Positions 61,530 to 64,000 of a DNA stretch of 64,000 nucleotides are shown here, one piece after another. Under the pieces are notes generated by a model. It was not told where the DNA came from. It worked only from the letters and a program-made list of their open reading frames with translations, and searched no databases. Positions within the stretch are counted from its first letter, which is position 1. Each line of letters opens with the position of its first letter. Position numbers and translations under genes: made by a program. Source of the stretch: Salegentibacter salegens (GTDB lineage: Bacteria > Bacteroidota > Bacteroidia > Flavobacteriales > Flavobacteriaceae); NCBI RefSeq assembly GCF_900142975.1, contig NZ_LT670848.1, positions 62,001-126,000 on the forward strand, written 5' to 3'.

Positions 61530-62602
61530 ACCTCTTTTTCCCGTGGTTCGGCATCATCAATTTTATCCTGCGCCCATTCTTTTTCCTCTTCTTCGGCTTC
61601 AGGTTTATCTTGTTCCTCTTCTGCCTGCCGTTCAAAATTCAATTTGATGTACATAGGAAAATGATCTGAGCCTATGTGCTTTTCTCGAGCAATTTCTATT
61701 AAAGTAAAATCATTGCTATGAAAAACATGATCTAATGGCCATCTAAAAAAGCGGTAATCGGCGTGAAAAGTATTAAAAAAGCCTCTGCCAATCCTTGGAT
61801 CTAATAAACCGCTCAATTGTTGAAATAATCGGGTGGTCCTTGACCAGGCCACATCGTTTAAATCGCCAAAAACCAAAACACTTTTATCCTCTTCCCTTAC
61901 ATCTCTTCCCAGCATTAATAATTCGGCATCACGATTTGTGGAAGTAGCGGCTTCAGAAGGACTTGGGGGTCTTGGATGCATGCAATGAATCCTAATTTTG
62001 GTATTATCATCTAAACGTACAAACCCGTGAATAGAAGGAATATCATTTTTTACTAAATATCTAATCTCGGTTTCCTCTAACTTAAGTTTAGAGTATAAAT
62101 GCATTCCGTAGAGATTTTCCTGTGGGACTTTAACGCAGTATTTATAATCTTTTTCAATTTCTAATAGTGCGTCTTCCCAATTTTTATCAGATTCCAAAGT
62201 GAGTAAAATATCAGGCTGCCTTCTGTTTACAATTTCAATAAGTTTGTGATAATCTTTATTGGGTGTAAGCACATTACTCACTAATATTGAGATATTATCG
62301 GTGGGATCGCCATCCTCAAATTTCATGACCTCTTTTTTCGCCAACCAGGTGTAGGGGAAAATTTTGTAAAGTTGATAGATTAGGCTTAAGATTAGTAAGC
62401 CAATAGCGATAAAATGAATTGATACAGAAAAATCAAAAACGAAAATAGCTATAATAATAAGCGCGATAATTAGTATTGAAATTTGAAGACGGGGAAAGTC
62501 GAAAGCACGTATCCACCACTGGTCAAAGCGGGTGGCAGATGCGAGACTGGGGATTAAAAACAGTCCACAAAAAACAAGCATTATTATTTCTGAAATTTCC
62601 AT
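61526..62602 (-). CDS. Membrane-anchored endonuclease/exonuclease/phosphatase-family protein
   Basis: A 358-residue protein with three N-terminal hydrophobic segments (about residues 5-22, 35-55 and 60-78) and a C-terminal EEP domain. ILVSNVL, LTLESDKNWED (metal Glu), HCMHPRPPSPSE (catalytic His region), VFGDLNDVAW (Asp-Asn) and the final GSDHFPMYI (Asp-His) are visible. The family includes nucleases and phosphoesterases; the substrate here is unknown. The ATG at 62602 is preferred over a TTG at 62641, which would overlap the gene upstream. The tail is acidic (EEEQDKPEAEEEEKE). Confidence 0.87.
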   Translation of the reverse strand: MEISEIIMLVFCGLFLIPSLASATRFDQWWIRAFDFPRLQISILIIALIIIAIFVFDFSVSIHFIAIGLLILSLIYQLYKIFPYTWLAKKEVMKFEDGDPTDNISILVSNVLTPNKDYHKLIEIVNRRQPDILLTLESDKNWEDALLEIEKDYKYCVKVPQENLYGMHLYSKLKLEETEIRYLVKNDIPSIHGFVRLDDNTKIRIHCMHPRPPSPSEAATSTNRDAELLMLGRDVREEDKSVLVFGDLNDVAWSRTTRLFQQLSGLLDPRIGRGFFNTFHADYRFFRWPLDHVFHSNDFTLIEIAREKHIGSDHFPMYIKLNFERQAEEEQDKPEAEEEEKEWAQDKIDDAEPREKEV

Positions 62603-62625
62603 AGAATAGAATATTAGCTTAAAAC

Positions 62626-63429
62626 TTATAAGAAAAGGCAAAGCCCCTGGTGTTTATGCCAATTAACATTAAAGCTGGCTGTAGGATACACGTCAATATT
62701 TTCTTTTCCTTTTTTATGTAATTCAGGAATTAAAATACCGCTGGCAGCACCTACTATCATACCGGCAATATTATTGGTTAAAAAATGTTTACCCGCTTTA
62801 GTTCTCAAATAACCCATTAAAACCGAAATTCCCGTCGCTCCTCCCCATACATAAGGTATAGCCTTATAATCTGGATGAAAATCATTAAAAATTTTAGCTG
62901 CAAAAAAACTACCGGCAGCAGCAACGCCTGTATGTTCTGCAATGAAAGATCGCTGGGCACCACCCTCAACACGTTCCCCTAAAGGAAGATCTTCGTTATA
63001 AACCAGGGGTATGCTTTTATCTATTAAGCCTGCAGTCATAGTGTAAAAAACTCCGGTAGTTGCCATAGTTTCAACAAATAGAACGCTTATTTGGCCAAAA
63101 TTCTTTCTTTCGGCCTCGCTAGGTAAAAAGGCCAGTGGCATTGCCAGTGCGGCATAAAATGGAATATAACTTGCAGCATCAGTTTTTTCAGAATAACTTC
63201 CTGCTGCCCAACGATTAATTCCTGCAATATCATTTTTATCTAAAGCGGCTAGTTCAACTTCAGTAAGTGATTCCTTATTTTGAATAAATGTAAATCCTAA
63301 TACGTTTAAGTCAAGGGTTCCGGCAATATAAGCTCCATCTTTCCAGGTATTGTTTTTATAGGGGGAATCCTGGGACCAAGAATTATAAATAAAGCATAAA
63401 CAAAAAAGTATAAGTACTATTTTTTTCAT
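62626..63429 (-). CDS. PAP2-superfamily-like membrane or exported protein, degenerate motifs
   Basis: A 267-residue protein with a signal peptide (MKKIVLILFCLCFIYNSWSQ) and several hydrophobic helices. RSFIAEHTGVAAAGSFFAAKI sits where PAP2 phosphatases have SGHT, and AGKHFLTNNIAGMIVGA where they have a Arg-x5-His-x3-Asp motif. Key residues are altered (AEHT for SGHT; Asn for Asp), so lipid phosphatase activity is uncertain. ATG at 63429 gives the clean signal peptide. It precedes the EEP gene by 23 bases, probably cotranscribed. Confidence 0.7.
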   Translation of the reverse strand: MKKIVLILFCLCFIYNSWSQDSPYKNNTWKDGAYIAGTLDLNVLGFTFIQNKESLTEVELAALDKNDIAGINRWAAGSYSEKTDAASYIPFYAALAMPLAFLPSEAERKNFGQISVLFVETMATTGVFYTMTAGLIDKSIPLVYNEDLPLGERVEGGAQRSFIAEHTGVAAAGSFFAAKIFNDFHPDYKAIPYVWGGATGISVLMGYLRTKAGKHFLTNNIAGMIVGAASGILIPELHKKGKENIDVYPTASFNVNWHKHQGLCLFL

Positions 63430-63618
63430 CAATCTATAATTCAAGGGTCAATAATCTTCAAATCTCTAAACTCCATAGTAATTGTTGAAGTATTTAAGAA
63501 AAGAATAACAATATAAAGCTCAATTATAAGACGTACAAATTTATAGATTAACATAAGTTTAATCACTGTTGGAGCTAAAGATTTTCCAATTCTACCTAAA
63601 ATACTGTAATTTTAGAAT

Positions 63619-64000
63619 ATGAAGAAGAAAGATTACAGGCAAGGCAGCGGATTTGTTTTTAATAAGTTTGAAGAACCTGATAAATCACCATTTGACAGGT
63701 TGTTCGAAGTTTTTAAGGAACTCATCACTCATACCTCAGGCGATTTAGACGAAGCTTTAGACTGGCTGAAACAGTTGGACGAGGAATATAAATTATCTAC
63801 AGAAGATTATACGCTAGATGATTTCGTGGAAGACCTTAAAAAGAAAGGTTACATAAAAGAAGAAACCGAAGAAGAAGGCGGCGGAATGGCAATTACTGCC
63901 AAAACCGAACGCGCCATTAGAAAGCAGGCTTTAGACCAAATTTTCGGAAAATTGAAGAAGAGCGCTTCCGGAAGCCATAGAACAAACCACGTAGGCAGGG
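63619..64000 (+). CDS. VWA-domain protein of the MoxR-associated type, 3' end outside window
   Basis: The first 127 codons of a longer gene. It starts MKKKDYRQGSGFVFNKFEEP and continues with FDRLFEVFKELITHTSGDLD, TLDDFVEDLKKKGYI, AITAKTERAIRKQALDQIFG and KKSASGSHRTNH. This N-terminal region is typical of Bacteroidota proteins of about 370 residues with a C-terminal von Willebrand A domain, encoded near a MoxR-type ATPase. The VWA domain itself is beyond base 64000, so the call rests on the N-terminus only. A TAATTTTA near 63608 is one base off the promoter consensus. Confidence 0.72.
   Translation, partial: MKKKDYRQGSGFVFNKFEEPDKSPFDRLFEVFKELITHTSGDLDEALDWLKQLDEEYKLSTEDYTLDDFVEDLKKKGYIKEETEEEGGGMAITAKTERAIRKQALDQIFGKLKKSASGSHRTNHVGR

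Noticed and set aside
1..64000. rRNA, tRNA, integrase, attachment sites or replication origin
   Set aside because: I looked for conserved RNA gene segments, integrase genes and direct-repeat borders and saw none; a covariance-model scan would be decisive for small RNA genes.

Overview
The window is AT-rich DNA from a Bacteroidota, most likely a marine member of the Flavobacteriaceae (Gramella/Salegentibacter/Zunongwangia type). This rests on gene content (Wzi-family capsule protein, PHP-type CpsB phosphatase, bacteroidetal Dps, the MoxR-associated VWA protein start), on many A-rich leaders without a clear Shine-Dalgarno, on several matches to the Bacteroidota promoter element TAnnTTTG, and on dispersed palindromic intergenic repeats of a kind common in this group. 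The assignment is inference; no rRNA or tRNA gene was seen.

Almost the whole window is one surface-polysaccharide locus. The left flank (1-3.6 kb) holds the end of an IS66 element that has cut off an mscS-like channel gene, then dps, two small conserved genes and a LacI-type regulator. From 3.7 to 20 kb come sugar-nucleotide and sulfate-activation genes: rfbB and rfbA; a PAPS module cysQ-cysC-cysD-cysN; a UDP-HexNAc epimerase, an acetyltransferase with a 3' frameshift and a UDP-HexNAc dehydrogenase (WbpP/WbpO type); UDP-glucose dehydrogenase and UDP-xylose synthase; then a second PAPS module (cysQ, a tandem DUF2061 membrane protein, cysC, cysD, cysN). No APS/PAPS reductase or sulfite reductase is present. 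A decayed sulfotransferase and an intact one follow, so the PAPS is probably used to sulfate the polysaccharide.

From 21.8 to 33.5 kb runs a tightly packed operon for a pseudaminic-acid-like nonulosonic acid: pseB, pseC, an aldo/keto reductase, a Gfo/Idh oxidoreductase, an SDR, pseF, a double-GNAT protein and pseI, with no visible PseG hydrolase. It continues with two glycosyltransferase-type genes and an ABC flippase-type exporter. From 33.8 to 37.4 kb lies the most unusual cassette: an HMGL/DmpG-type aldolase with an extra C-terminal domain, a CMP-sugar synthetase-like protein, a HAD phosphatase and a GT29 (sialyltransferase-like) protein. I read this as a candidate undescribed route to a CMP-activated ulosonic acid and its transfer. 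Then come four glycosyltransferases, a GNAT and a Wzy-like membrane protein (to 44.1 kb).

From 44.7 to 48.5 kb is a third ulosonate-type module: polysaccharide deacetylase, NeuB-like synthase, a metallo-beta-lactamase-fold remnant, a TylF-type methyltransferase, a KdsC-like phosphatase and the first 40 codons of an SpsF-like cytidylyltransferase. The last is cut by an IS1595-type element whose other side carries a FlaA1/CapD-like dehydratase lacking its N-terminus, so an insertion plus deletion has probably removed DNA here. The export machinery follows: Wza-like lipoprotein, Wzc-like tyrosine kinase, CpsB phosphatase and Wzi. The right flank (57-64 kb) has a PAS histidine kinase, a REC-PAS protein, a single-domain response regulator, a membrane EEP-family protein, a PAP2-like protein and the start of a VWA-domain gene.
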